This document shows, one piece after another, positions 46,246 to 54,642 of a stretch of DNA of 64,000 nt; position 1 is the stretch's first letter; each line of letters opens with the position of its first letter. Both the position numbers and the translations under genes were made by a program. Where the stretch lies: the NCBI GenBank assembly GCA_028278225.1, contig JANQEU010000045.1:186001-250000 (forward strand). Direction: 5' to 3'. Origin of the DNA: Cyclobacteriaceae bacterium. GTDB taxonomy: Bacteria > Bacteroidota > Bacteroidia > Cytophagales > Cyclobacteriaceae. Under the pieces are notes generated by a model that made no database searches, had not been told where the DNA came from, and worked only from the letters and a program-made list of their open reading frames with translations.

Positions 46246-46473
46246 TAACGTGAGTTCGAGATAACAATCTCAAAAAAACAGTCTTTTCGACGAAGGAGGT
46301 GCTCAACAGAGAAATCTTTGCAGATCATAATATGCTTGAAATAATAATTTCAAACTTATGAAAGTGAAAAGATATCTCACTTGCCTGTCCCGCAAGGCAG
46401 GTTTTATTCGATATGACTGTTTTTTTGAGGTTTGGGACACAAACCTTGTATTCCTTAACCCGAACTCACGTTA
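46246..46473. mobile_element. MITE-like foldback element, 228 bp
   Basis: Terminal inverted repeats of 13 bp (TAACGTGAGTTCG at 46246-46258 and its complement at 46461-46473) enclose a second inverted pair of 15 bp (46269-46283 and 46415-46429, CTCAAAAAAACAGTC with seven A). The spacing between the blocks differs on the two sides (10 nt against about 31), so it is not one perfect hairpin. Terminal repeats with no transposase fit a miniature inverted-repeat transposable element. No target-site duplication is clear. It lies 10 bp after the GNAT gene and may also end transcription. Confidence 0.55.
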
Positions 46474-46534
46474 TATTATTAATGCATAAAAGTGTACAGT
46501 ACCAGTATAAACTTTGATTACCCAAGGATATTCC

Positions 46535-47719
46535 TTATGCTTTCAATCCACCGTATAATCCGGTCATCTTCTCGGTGAACGCATCAGGCGAAAACTTCTC
46601 TGCAACATAATTTCTGATCTTCTGTGGATCCCAATCATATTGGATAAGATCTGTAATAGCATCAGTTAGGGCACCGACATCTTCCTTCTCACATAAGATA
46701 CCTGTCTCATTGGTTACAATATCCTCGGGGCCTCCGCATCTGGTCGCTACTACCTGCTTGCCGCATGCCATTGCTTCAAGCAATACATTGCCAAAAGTTT
46801 CATGACGACTTGGCAATATAAGCGCATCGCTTTCCTGAATTTGATCCCGGACTTTTTCGCGTGGGAGCTCACCAACCAGTCTCATATTTTCCGAAAGATT
46901 CAAATCCCTGATCTGTCTTTCAAGTTTTGAACGATCCGGTCCTTCTCCGACAATGCTAAGCTGTATATCATACATGTTCACAAGACGCTTCATTGATTGT
47001 ATCAGCAAGTCAAATCCTTTCTGGCGAACCAACCTGCCAACGCTAACCAGGTTAACACCAGCCTTGATTGCTTTTTCTCCTTTGATGTTAAAAAAAGCGA
47101 GATCCACCGGATTATGGATAAGCCTTACTTTGTCAAACCCAAATCCTTCCAGGGTTCTTTTAAGTGATGAACTGGTTGCGATCAGCCCCCCGGCCCTGTG
47201 TAAGGGGCTTGCAATTAAATCCGACAGCTCTCCTGATTTGGTCAAAAACTCAGGGAAAGGAAACGGACTCATTCTGATGGTAACTACATATGGTATATTC
47301 CACTTTTCCGAAAGCGATCTGGCAACGATAGCGGCCGGGTAACTGGCCTGTGCATGAATGATATCGGGTTTACCGAAATCCGCCTCAAATTCCCGCATGT
47401 TGTACTCGTTAGCCCTGATGATCCCGGTCACATTACCTTTAAGCACTTTTCGCGTCCAGGTAAAAGCCGATCTGTGATACTCCACAAGATTGGAGCGTAT
47501 TTTTGTTTTCTGCTTTGATCTGTTCACCAGTTTTTTCACTGATTTCACGGGTTGACGGGACCACAGTAAAAAGCGATCATCACCCTGCCCCCAAACTGAT
47601 ACACCGATGTTGATTTCAGGTTGACCCTTTGCCATTATTTGACATTGCTCCCGGATAAAAGTCCCGTAGATGGGATTGGATTCGGACGGGTACCATGATG
47701 GGATTACAAAAACGTTCAT
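46535..47719 (-). CDS. Glycosyltransferase family 4 protein
   Basis: 394 residues. The N-terminal domain starts MNVFVIPSWYPSESNPIYGTF and contains KPDIIHAQASYPAAIVARSL; the C-terminal domain has VGRLVRQKGFDLLIQSM and ETFGNVLLEAMACGKQVVATRCGGPEDIV, the GT4 E-x7-E donor site. It adds a sugar during polysaccharide, O-antigen or exopolysaccharide synthesis. It is 4 bp downstream of the methyltransferase on the same strand and near a divergent GT2 gene. Confidence 0.9.
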   Translation of the reverse strand: MNVFVIPSWYPSESNPIYGTFIREQCQIMAKGQPEINIGVSVWGQGDDRFLLWSRQPVKSVKKLVNRSKQKTKIRSNLVEYHRSAFTWTRKVLKGNVTGIIRANEYNMREFEADFGKPDIIHAQASYPAAIVARSLSEKWNIPYVVTIRMSPFPFPEFLTKSGELSDLIASPLHRAGGLIATSSSLKRTLEGFGFDKVRLIHNPVDLAFFNIKGEKAIKAGVNLVSVGRLVRQKGFDLLIQSMKRLVNMYDIQLSIVGEGPDRSKLERQIRDLNLSENMRLVGELPREKVRDQIQESDALILPSRHETFGNVLLEAMACGKQVVATRCGGPEDIVTNETGILCEKEDVGALTDAITDLIQYDWDPQKIRNYVAEKFSPDAFTEKMTGLYGGLKA

Positions 47720-47723
47720 TACA

Positions 47724-48431
47724 CTACAATTTAGGAGTAAGGACCAACCATCCGATGGAATCTGATCGCCACTCCTGGAGCAGGCTTACCCAGTATCTTT
47801 GAAATATGCTTCTTGCGTACCAGGGCACCTTAACCGGAAAATCTCTCATGCCCCTTGGTTCTGTTGGTACGAATTCTACTTTGAAGATATTGTCAAGCCG
47901 ATCTCTAAATTTTTCATGGGTTTCATTCGAATGTAATTCTATCACCCATTTTGTATGCTTTTGTTTTTCAAAAAATCCGTGATAGAGAAAATCCATTTCC
48001 GATCCTTCGATATCCATAATTCCGTATTCCATACCCAAATCCTTATTTTGTAAATCTACAGGGTTACATTTTCCTCTGATTGAAACTAACGCGTCCACTC
48101 CGTTCAATTTACTCAACTGCCCTATTAAACTACGACCAAGCCCGGATTCTTCATAACAGATCATTTTCTTGCCCAACTTTTTCGCCAGTCCAACGGGATA
48201 ATACCCCTCACCCGCCCCGATGATTACGGTTTCGCCATCGATTCCCTCGATAATGGTATGTAGTTCCTTTTCATATGATCCAAGTAATTTTGGAAAGTAT
48301 TCACTCCCGGCACTTTGGTCAATGTATTTCAAGCCGCGAAAAGGTCCTGACAAAACCTGCCGATTGGAAACTTTCTTCAGGTAATTCTTACAATATTGTA
48401 TTGGCCTTAATCTATCCGGAACGATTTTCAT
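47724..48431 (-). CDS. SAM-dependent methyltransferase-like (FkbM-like) protein
   Basis: 235 residues. After an N-terminal segment with RGLKYIDQSAGSEYFPKLLG comes a Rossmann start with IIGAGEGYYPVGLAKKLG, the SAM-binding GxGxG of class I methyltransferases, and later MDIEGSEMDFLYHGF, an acidic stretch seen in FkbM-like enzymes. It probably methylates a sugar or small molecule in the polysaccharide cluster. Its ATG at 48431 lies 4 bp from a divergent GT2 start, so the promoters must overlap. Confidence 0.75.
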   Translation of the reverse strand: MKIVPDRLRPIQYCKNYLKKVSNRQVLSGPFRGLKYIDQSAGSEYFPKLLGSYEKELHTIIEGIDGETVIIGAGEGYYPVGLAKKLGKKMICYEESGLGRSLIGQLSKLNGVDALVSIRGKCNPVDLQNKDLGMEYGIMDIEGSEMDFLYHGFFEKQKHTKWVIELHSNETHEKFRDRLDNIFKVEFVPTEPRGMRDFPVKVPWYARSIFQRYWVSLLQEWRSDSIGWLVLTPKL

Positions 48432-48435
48432 CCTT

Positions 48436-49296
48436 ATGTTTGGCGGAAATATGAATCCTCAACCACTGGTATCGGTCATCTGCCTATGTTATAATCAGGC
48501 TCCCTTTGTGCGGGAGGCCCTTCAGTCAATAATTGATCAAACCTACAAAAACATTGAAATAATCGTTGTAGATGATGCAAGTTCAGATGAAAGTGTACAT
48601 GAAATCCAGTCCTTTATTGCCAATCATCCCAATATCGCATTTATAAAAAATGCTGAGAACATTGGAAATTGCAGGTCATTTAACAAGGCCTTTAGGCAAT
48701 CGCATGGGGAGTACATCATAGATCTTGCCGCGGATGACGTGCTAATGCCGGCAAGAATTGAAAAGGGAATAGAAGACCTGCATAGTAGCGATGCCGGTGT
48801 TCAATACACACGGGTGGATTTTATCGATAAAGACGGAAACAGTCTTGAATCTCCCGAACCTTCCGGGTATACGCCAGAAGGAGATATCTACAGGTTACTT
48901 ATTGAAAGATATTTCATCAACCCCGCTTCCATGATGATAAAAAGGGGTGTGCTGGAAGAACTCGGCGGGTATAACGAAAAGCTGTATTATGAGGATTTTG
49001 ATTTCTGGATCCGGTCATCAAGAAATTGGAAATATCTCTACAATTCTGAAGCACTGGTCAAAAAAAGAGATGTGAAAAACTCGCTTTCCAAGAAACAATT
49101 CAGGTTTCTGAACAGGCACCAATATTCCACATTGGAAGTTTGCCGGACTATCCTGGAACTTAACAGGAATAAAGAGGAGGACAGATCATTGCAACGAAGG
49201 ATATACTATGAGGTCAAGCAAAGTTTGAAATACGGAAACGTACAATTGATCCCCTCTTACCTTCAACTGTTTTTGAAATCTTTCGGGAATCATTGA
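48436..49296 (+). CDS. Glycosyltransferase family 2 protein
   Basis: 286 residues. The GT-A fold is clear: PLVSVICLCYNQAPFVREAL, IEIIVVDDASSDESV, the Asp-x-Asp-like AADDVLMPARI and YEDFDFWIR near 180. It transfers a sugar from a nucleotide donor to a lipid- or glycan-linked acceptor. An internal ATG at 48451 (MNPQPLVSV) is a possible start. It is divergent from the methyltransferase and GT4 pair, so the three probably serve one surface glycan. Confidence 0.9.
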   Translation: MFGGNMNPQPLVSVICLCYNQAPFVREALQSIIDQTYKNIEIIVVDDASSDESVHEIQSFIANHPNIAFIKNAENIGNCRSFNKAFRQSHGEYIIDLAADDVLMPARIEKGIEDLHSSDAGVQYTRVDFIDKDGNSLESPEPSGYTPEGDIYRLLIERYFINPASMMIKRGVLEELGGYNEKLYYEDFDFWIRSSRNWKYLYNSEALVKKRDVKNSLSKKQFRFLNRHQYSTLEVCRTILELNRNKEEDRSLQRRIYYEVKQSLKYGNVQLIPSYLQLFLKSFGNH

Positions 49297-49364
49297 TGGT
49301 TAACCAATACCGATAACAACAGGTTGAACCATATGAGCAAAATATAGATTTTGGAGTGTTAGAA

Positions 49365-49595
49365 TCACTCGGAAAGATCAATTACATCTTCATTCCCGAT
49401 AACCTCCGAGGCATAATCCAGAACAGCATTAATATCATCAATTTTTAAATGGGGATACATAACAATCACGTCATCTTTGGTAGCACCTTCTGCGAGTTTT
49501 TTCAATACCTGCTCAACAGTGATTCTTGTGCCTTTAATCACGGGTTTCCCCAGCATTACCTGATAATCGGATGTTATTCTCTCTCTATAATTCAC
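49365..49595 (-). CDS. DUF433 family antitoxin-like protein (orphan)
   Basis: 76 residues with the DUF433 pattern: GKPVIKGTRITVEQVLKKLAEGATKDDVIVMYPHL. DUF433 proteins are winged-helix-like antitoxins, usually encoded just before a DUF5615 PIN-like toxin. Here the minus-strand downstream space is only 68 bp before the GT2 gene, with no toxin frame, so this is an orphan or a remnant. It may have been kept as a DNA-binding protein. Confidence 0.88.
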   Translation of the reverse strand: MNYRERITSDYQVMLGKPVIKGTRITVEQVLKKLAEGATKDDVIVMYPHLKIDDINAVLDYASEVIGNEDVIDLSE

Positions 49596-49687
49596 AATGC
49601 AAAGATAGCGAGTTCATGAGTTCTGAAGTTTTTATCAAATTTGTTAGTTACTCCCTAACATTTGTCATTCAAATGAACGTGGTAACC

Positions 49688-50599
49688 TTATCTTCTATTA
49701 TCATCATCCTCCAGCATGCTGAGATAGCTTTTAAACCGGCTCAAAGCAATGTCCCCTGATCTTACAGCTTCCTGAATGAGACATCCGGGCTCATCCACAT
49801 GAACGCAATTATGGTATTTGCATTTTCCAAGAAACGGTCTCATTTCAGGAAAATAATGGCTTAATTCTTCCCTGTAGATCTCCGCAAGACCTAACTCTTT
49901 GATACCGGGGGTATCTATTATATGACTATTTCCATTCATCGAAAATAATTCGGCAAATGTTGTAACGTGCATGCCTTTTCCGGTTAATTTCGAAATTTCG
50001 CCAACCGCCTGGTCCACTGCAGGAATGATCTTGTTAATGAGCGTCGACTTGCCGGTACCGGAGTGACCCGAGAGTAAGGTTATTTTTCCTTCAAACCATT
50101 GTTTTATTTCATCCAGATCATCCTGCTCCACAGAAATCAGGATGCAACGATAATCAAGCTTTTCATAAACCTTTATTATCTCCTTCAAACCCTCGATTTC
50201 CTCTTTGCTGTAGAGATCGCGTTTATTAATGATCAGTAATCCGGGTATCCTGAAAGTTTCAAGTGTTACGAAGAACCGGTCAATGAATCCCAGTGATGTT
50301 CTCGGCATTTTTTGTGATACGATCACTGCAGCCTGATCCACATTTGCGGCTATAAGATGCGAATGCTCCTTTTTCCGGGGAGAAGACCGGATCACATAAT
50401 TTTTCCGGTCATAAACTTTGGTGATGACATGGCTATTCTCTATCTCTTCTACATCTACCCAGTCCCCTACCGCTATGGGATTCGTGATCTTCTTGTTTTC
50501 AAGTTTGAATTTCCCCCGCAACCTGGCATCTAATTTGACGCCATCTTTTGATTGCACGGAATACCATGAACCGGTCGATTTGGTCACCAGGAATTTCAT
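49688..50599 (-). CDS. rsgA: Ribosome small-subunit biogenesis GTPase RsgA
   Basis: 303 residues. An OB-fold N-terminus is followed by a circularly permuted GTPase: NKRD (G4) precedes GHSGTGKST (G1, P-loop) and DTPGIKE (G3), then the zinc-binding end CKYHNCVHVDEPGC. It matures the 30S subunit by GTP hydrolysis. The ATG overlaps the waaA stop (ATGA at 50596-50599), so the two are cotranscribed, an arrangement I also expect in related genomes. Confidence 0.96.
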   Translation of the reverse strand: MKFLVTKSTGSWYSVQSKDGVKLDARLRGKFKLENKKITNPIAVGDWVDVEEIENSHVITKVYDRKNYVIRSSPRKKEHSHLIAANVDQAAVIVSQKMPRTSLGFIDRFFVTLETFRIPGLLIINKRDLYSKEEIEGLKEIIKVYEKLDYRCILISVEQDDLDEIKQWFEGKITLLSGHSGTGKSTLINKIIPAVDQAVGEISKLTGKGMHVTTFAELFSMNGNSHIIDTPGIKELGLAEIYREELSHYFPEMRPFLGKCKYHNCVHVDEPGCLIQEAVRSGDIALSRFKSYLSMLEDDDNRR

Positions 50600-51840
50600 G
50601 CCAGGAAAGGTGATAGGTATTCCAACACTCTGTCTGTGGCACCGACTTTCGAATGAATGTACCTTGATGCAGCATCAGCCTTCATTTCATAAAGGCTTTT
50701 GTCATCCTCCATATTTTTTATTTCGGCAAGGATCTGTCCGGAATCCTTTATAGCAATCCCTCCCCCGCAGCTGACAATCTCAGAAGTCTCAGGGAACTTG
50801 ACATTGTTTGCATGGTGACCGAAAAAAACCGGAATCCCATGGGCCGCAGGTTCCAGTATGTTGTGCAATGCTCCCCGAAAACCACCGCCTACATAAGCAT
50901 ATTTGCCATAAGCGTAAAGTGATGAGAGCATACCGATCTCATCAATGATCAACACCGGTCTTTTATCGAAATTATTATCAGCCATATTCGAATACCGGAT
51001 AGCCCCCGGGAGTTGTTCAGCCAGGTTATCGATACTTCGCTCACTTACATCATGAGGCGCTATCACAAATTTCAATGAATCTTTCATTTCTTTGATCAAT
51101 GATGAAAGAATATCGATGTCAGATGACCATGTACTGCCACATACAATTGCATTGTAATTGTCGATATACTTTTCAATTGCCGGAAATTTCCTGGAATTCT
51201 TTGCAATTTCGGTAACACGATCGACGCGTGTATCTCCGGTGACAATCACGTTATCAAGGCCATTTTCGGTTAGCACAGATTTCGAGTCAGAATCCTGAAC
51301 AAGGAATTGTTTTACATTTTTGAAGTATCTGAAATAGAGTGATTTACCAATCGTGAAATAATATTGATCCGGACGGAATCTTGCAGAAACAAAAATGACC
51401 GGAATATCCAGCTTAAAACAGTTTTTCAAATAGTTCAGCCAAATGTCGTACTTTACGAAAATGGCAAGATCCGGCATAATCTGTTTTATGAATTCCCTGG
51501 CATTTGCCGGCGTATCTATCGGCAGATAGGTTACAAAATCCACCTTTTCATAATTTTTCCTTACCTCATATCCCGAGGGAGAAAAGAAGGTGAGCACAAT
51601 TGAAAGATGGGGAAAGGTCGTTCGGAGTTTTTCGATAACCGGACGCCCCTGTTCAAATTCCCCAAGTGAAGAAGCATGGATCCAGATTCGCTTCTGACCC
51701 GGTTCTTTTAATTCTATTTTTTTCCGGAGGGACTGTTGTCTCCCTTCCAGGAAAAGCCGGGCCCTTGTATGTAAAGGTGAGATCAATCTAATGATAATGG
51801 CGTACCCGTAAATAGCAATATCATAGATGAGTTTCAGCAT
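50596..51840 (-). CDS. waaA: 3-deoxy-D-manno-octulosonic-acid (Kdo) transferase
   Basis: 414 residues of the GT30 family. An N-terminal membrane-associated helix (MLKLIYDIAIYGYAIIIRLI) precedes HASSLGEFEQGRPVI with the catalytic glutamate region, and the C-terminal domain has VTGDTRVDRV, CGSTW and FVIAPHDVSE. It adds Kdo to lipid IVA at the inner membrane in lipopolysaccharide synthesis, showing the host makes LPS or lipid A. It is upstream of rsgA, overlapping by 4 nt, and downstream of the prx terminator. Confidence 0.95.
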   Translation of the reverse strand: MLKLIYDIAIYGYAIIIRLISPLHTRARLFLEGRQQSLRKKIELKEPGQKRIWIHASSLGEFEQGRPVIEKLRTTFPHLSIVLTFFSPSGYEVRKNYEKVDFVTYLPIDTPANAREFIKQIMPDLAIFVKYDIWLNYLKNCFKLDIPVIFVSARFRPDQYYFTIGKSLYFRYFKNVKQFLVQDSDSKSVLTENGLDNVIVTGDTRVDRVTEIAKNSRKFPAIEKYIDNYNAIVCGSTWSSDIDILSSLIKEMKDSLKFVIAPHDVSERSIDNLAEQLPGAIRYSNMADNNFDKRPVLIIDEIGMLSSLYAYGKYAYVGGGFRGALHNILEPAAHGIPVFFGHHANNVKFPETSEIVSCGGGIAIKDSGQILAEIKNMEDDKSLYEMKADAASRYIHSKVGATDRVLEYLSPFLA

Positions 51841-51877
51841 TGCTTACGAAAGTAGGCAAAAGCCTAAAAAGATATAT

Positions 51878-51912
51878 GAAAAAGAAAGGAGGCCGTTTTC
51901 AGTGACCTCCTT
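51878..51912 (-). terminator. Intrinsic terminator after the peroxiredoxin gene
   Basis: On the minus strand a stem AAGGAGG (complement of 51906-51912), a 13-nt loop and CCTCCTT (complement of 51886-51892) are followed by a T-rich tail. It lies 38 nt after the peroxiredoxin stop and separates the perR-prx unit from waaA. Confidence 0.7.
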
Positions 51913-51949
51913 ATTGCAATCCGGACGATATGTCTATATACCAGAATAT

Positions 51950-52579
51950 CTAGTGGCTTGCCAGGTAATCTGCTACACCTTCTCTCGTCGCTTCCATCGC
52001 ATCCTTACCTTCGTTCCAGTTTGCTGGACACACCTCACCATATTTTTCATTGTGGTGCAAAGCATCTACCATCCGGAGGGTTTCATCCACGTTCCTGCCC
52101 AATGGCAAGTCATTTATGGTCTCATGCCGTACAATTCCTTCTTTATCTATCAGAAAAGTCCCTCTGAAGGCTACAGGGTCTCCAATGAATTCCAATTTAT
52201 CTTCCTCATCATAGGACCAATCCCCTGCGAGTACTCCATAATTGGTAGCGATTGATTTTGACAAGTCGGCGACCAGGGGATATGTCACTCCTTTGATACC
52301 ACCTTGCTTCTTTTCAGTTAAAAGCCATGCCAGGTGTGTTTCTTCCGAGTCGCAGGATACGCCGACAACAGCTACCCCTCTTTTCTCAAATTCTTCAAGT
52401 TTTTCCTGAAATGCGTGGATCTCCGTGGGGCAAACAAAAGTGAAATCTTTCGGGTAAAAGAAAAAAACTACATCTTTTTTACCCAGGTACTGATCGAGTG
52501 AAAAATCTTCCACTATTTCAGCCCCGTTAATAACGGCTGGTGCTTTAAAAACCGGTGCCTTTTTACCAACTAATGACAT
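51950..52579 (-). CDS. 2-Cys peroxiredoxin (AhpC/Prx1 type)
   Basis: 209 residues. The peroxidatic cysteine is Cys50 in FTFVCPTE, and the resolving cysteine is Cys184 in EVCPANW, the typical 2-Cys arrangement; FFYPKDFTF and the C-terminal LASH-like tail fit the AhpC/Tsa family. It reduces peroxides using thioredoxin or AhpF. It is 23 bp downstream of perR on the same strand and is probably cotranscribed with it, so it would be derepressed by peroxide. Confidence 0.95.
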   Translation of the reverse strand: MSLVGKKAPVFKAPAVINGAEIVEDFSLDQYLGKKDVVFFFYPKDFTFVCPTEIHAFQEKLEEFEKRGVAVVGVSCDSEETHLAWLLTEKKQGGIKGVTYPLVADLSKSIATNYGVLAGDWSYDEEDKLEFIGDPVAFRGTFLIDKEGIVRHETINDLPLGRNVDETLRMVDALHHNEKYGEVCPANWNEGKDAMEATREGVADYLASH

Positions 52580-52602
52580 GTTAGATTTTTTGATTTATAT
52601 GG

Positions 52603-53052
52603 TTATACAATAGTTACTTTCTTATTCGGATCCTCTTTCTCTCCATTGATCTGTAGCTTGATCTCCCGGATATGGAAGTTTTCTACTTTTTTTCTGGCAA
52701 AAAAGTCCCTGATCAGGGAATCCAATTCATCATTGTAGTAGTCCTGTATTTCATGTGTTTTGATGCAATAAATATGAGCATGCTGATCAAGGTTCGCGTC
52801 ATACCGTCTTATTCCCTGTTTCGTTGACACCTGATTTACCAGACCCGCCGATACCAGGTGGTCCAGAATCCTGTAAACCGTTCCCTTGGCAATGCTGGGG
52901 TGATCGATTTTGAGGTGATCGTATAATTGATCGGCGGTAGGATGGATATTATGTTTGATCAGCTCGGAAAAAACCACCAACCGGGGATGGGTTGCTTTCA
53001 GCCCGGAATCATTAAGTATTTCCTTGATCCTTGTTATTGAAATAGATTTCAA
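52603..53052 (-). CDS. perR: Fur family peroxide-responsive regulator PerR
   Basis: 149 residues. A winged-helix domain (THPRLVVFSELI, AKGTVYRILDHLVSAGLV) is followed by the dimerisation part. The five regulatory-metal residues fall at the exact numbers of Bacillus subtilis PerR: His37, Asp85, His91, His93 and Asp104; Asp104 rather than Glu marks PerR over Fur. Only Cys96 of the four structural-zinc cysteines remains (99 is Thr, 136 Asn, 139 Glu). The start is a TTG, the only option. The operator beside it and the downstream peroxiredoxin gene indicate autoregulated peroxide defence. Confidence 0.88.
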   Translation of the reverse strand: MKSISITRIKEILNDSGLKATHPRLVVFSELIKHNIHPTADQLYDHLKIDHPSIAKGTVYRILDHLVSAGLVNQVSTKQGIRRYDANLDQHAHIYCIKTHEIQDYYNDELDSLIRDFFARKKVENFHIREIKLQINGEKEDPNKKVTIV

Positions 53053-53054
53053 TA

Positions 53055-53079
53055 CTAAATGAGAATTATTCTTATTTAG
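53055..53079. promoter_or_regulatory. PerR-box-like operator
   Basis: A 25-bp near-perfect palindrome: CTAAATGAGAAT, central T, ATTCTTATTTAG, matching in 11 of 12 positions. It sits between the -7 box and the TTG start of perR, so PerR binding would block the promoter and its own gene. The AT-rich 7-1-7 form fits Fur/PerR boxes. Confidence 0.7.
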
Positions 53080-53081
53080 GA

Positions 53082-53111
53082 CAAAAATACCAACAATTAG
53101 TCAGTCCACAA
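53082..53111 (-). promoter_or_regulatory. Bacteroidota-type promoter of perR-prx
   Basis: On the minus strand TATTTTTG (53089 down to 53082) matches the -7 consensus TAnnTTTG, and TTG (53111-53109) lies exactly 19 nt upstream. The expected start site falls in the operator about 24 nt before the TTG start codon. Confidence 0.65.
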
Positions 53112-53357
53112 GTCAAAACTCAGAATTTTGTAAAATACCGAATACGTGGTATAGTCATAATCCTATTTATTATTCACTTTTGAGCCTTGATGTCCAAAAA
53201 CAATTGATAAAGAACAACAATTAGTGGTTACTAAATGAGTTTATAAATTATCAATTGAGCGCACTAGAATTTAGATTTAACCCTAAATTGTTATATTTTC
53301 ATAAAAAATTTAAGAAAACCTATATTCCTGATTTTGAAATTTTAACGCCAAACAAAT
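53112..53357. other. AT-rich gene-free stretch between perR and the DUF6588 gene
   Basis: No coding frame is supported. It holds a 10-bp inverted repeat (CAATTGATAA at 53201-53210 and TTATCAATTG at 53248-53257) and a 7-bp one (AATTTAG at 53268-53274, CTAAATT at 53283-53289). These may regulate the DUF6588 gene, whose promoter I could not place. Confidence 0.45.
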
Positions 53358-54497
53358 ATGAAAAAGCAACTGAAGCTTAAAGCATTACTCTTTACGACAC
53401 TTTTTAGTGTATGTATTCTTAATGTAAAGTCCCAGGATTTTGGGGATGTACTTGGAGCTGGGCTGGACGATGCAAATAATTATCTTGAAGCATTCATAGA
53501 ACCAGGGATGAATTCCTTCGGTAATGGATTAGCCGGCGGATGGTACAATACTGCAAAACCTCATAAACTCTTTGGAGTTGATTTTACACTTTCTGTAAAC
53601 CTGGCAACCATTCCCGATGCTGAGAAGACCTTCTCATTTGCATCAAGGAATTTTACTAATTTGCAATACACAGGGGGTAGCGAACCCCTTCCTACCGTCG
53701 TTGGCGGACCAGCTCCTGAAGATGCATCTGGTAATCCGTACGAGTTATTCATTCCGGTAGGTACCACAGTGTCCTATGGAGGTCAATCCATTGATCTCGA
53801 AGATGAAATAGCATTTCCAGTTGCACCGGGGGCTGACCTTGAGGACTTACCAGTTGTTGGGACTCCTGTACCGACCTTTAACTTAGGGATTGGTTTGATC
53901 AAGAACACTGACCTCAAAATACGTTTGATCCCAAGTCAGGATCTGGGTGATTTTTCAATCAGCATGTTTGGAATAGGCGTAATGCACGATATCAAACAAT
54001 GGATTCCTGGCATGAAATTATTACCATTTGAACTATCAGGTTTTTTCGGTACAACTTCCCTTTCAGCAGATTTTGAAATGGATGATGTATCAAACACGGA
54101 AACCGGATCTTCGGGAGGAACTACGACCTCCACGACATTCACAGGTTCAAATATGAGCTCAAGTTTTTCAGCTTCAGCAACGACTATTCAGGTATTGGCT
54201 TCAAAGAAGTTAGCCATTTTAACACCTTATGTCGGGGTCGGTCTTAATTTTGTCAAATCATCGATAGATGTAAAAGGAGATTTTACGTATCGGACGGATG
54301 TAACCGCAGCACCCGCTCCTACTGTCACTCAAAGCATCGACTTTAGCGACCCGATCAATCTTGAGTTTACCGGAGCCGGCGGACCGAGATTGACAGTTGG
54401 CGCGAGATTGAAGTTATTGATTTTGACAATCCATGCTGATTACACGCTGCAGAAATATAATCAGCTTACAGCTGGAATTGGTTTAGCAATCAGATAA
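53358..54497 (+). CDS. DUF6588 family exported protein
   Basis: 379 residues with a signal peptide (1 to about 25, ending NVKSQ). The N-terminal part has EAFIEPGMNSFGNGLAGGW, a glycine-rich stretch typical of DUF6588, followed by beta-rich sequence that ends like an outer-membrane barrel (LLILTIHADYTLQKYNQLTAGIGLAIR). A serine/threonine-rich stretch (about 250-275) is a likely surface loop. It is probably an outer-membrane protein of unknown function. It is alone, followed by a strong terminator. Confidence 0.82.
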   Translation: MKKQLKLKALLFTTLFSVCILNVKSQDFGDVLGAGLDDANNYLEAFIEPGMNSFGNGLAGGWYNTAKPHKLFGVDFTLSVNLATIPDAEKTFSFASRNFTNLQYTGGSEPLPTVVGGPAPEDASGNPYELFIPVGTTVSYGGQSIDLEDEIAFPVAPGADLEDLPVVGTPVPTFNLGIGLIKNTDLKIRLIPSQDLGDFSISMFGIGVMHDIKQWIPGMKLLPFELSGFFGTTSLSADFEMDDVSNTETGSSGGTTTSTTFTGSNMSSSFSASATTIQVLASKKLAILTPYVGVGLNFVKSSIDVKGDFTYRTDVTAAPAPTVTQSIDFSDPINLEFTGAGGPRLTVGARLKLLILTIHADYTLQKYNQLTAGIGLAIR

Positions 54498-54521
54498 ACA
54501 GCAAAGCACATATATTAAATG

Positions 54522-54550
54522 AAAAAGCCCTGCAATGCGGGGCTTTTTCT
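54522..54550 (+). terminator. Intrinsic terminator after the DUF6588 gene
   Basis: Stem AAAAAGCCC (54522-54530) pairs with GGGCTTTTT (54540-54548), with a short loop and a T-rich end. It lies 24 nt after the stop and may also work in the other direction. Confidence 0.8.
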
Positions 54551-54642
54551 TTAAGATGTCAAACAGGTGTATGAATAAAATTTGTGTTATGCATTAATTT
54601 ATACAATCAAAATTGAAATAGTAACCTCTTTTTTCTTAAAAT

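Noticed and set aside
46358-46489. A 43-residue frame inside the foldback element
   Set aside because: Its C-terminal part is encoded by the inverted repeat itself, so it is more likely a by-product of the element than a gene.
51827-52255. A 142-residue plus-strand frame across the waaA/prx junction
   Set aside because: It is antisense to the peroxiredoxin gene and shows no family motif.
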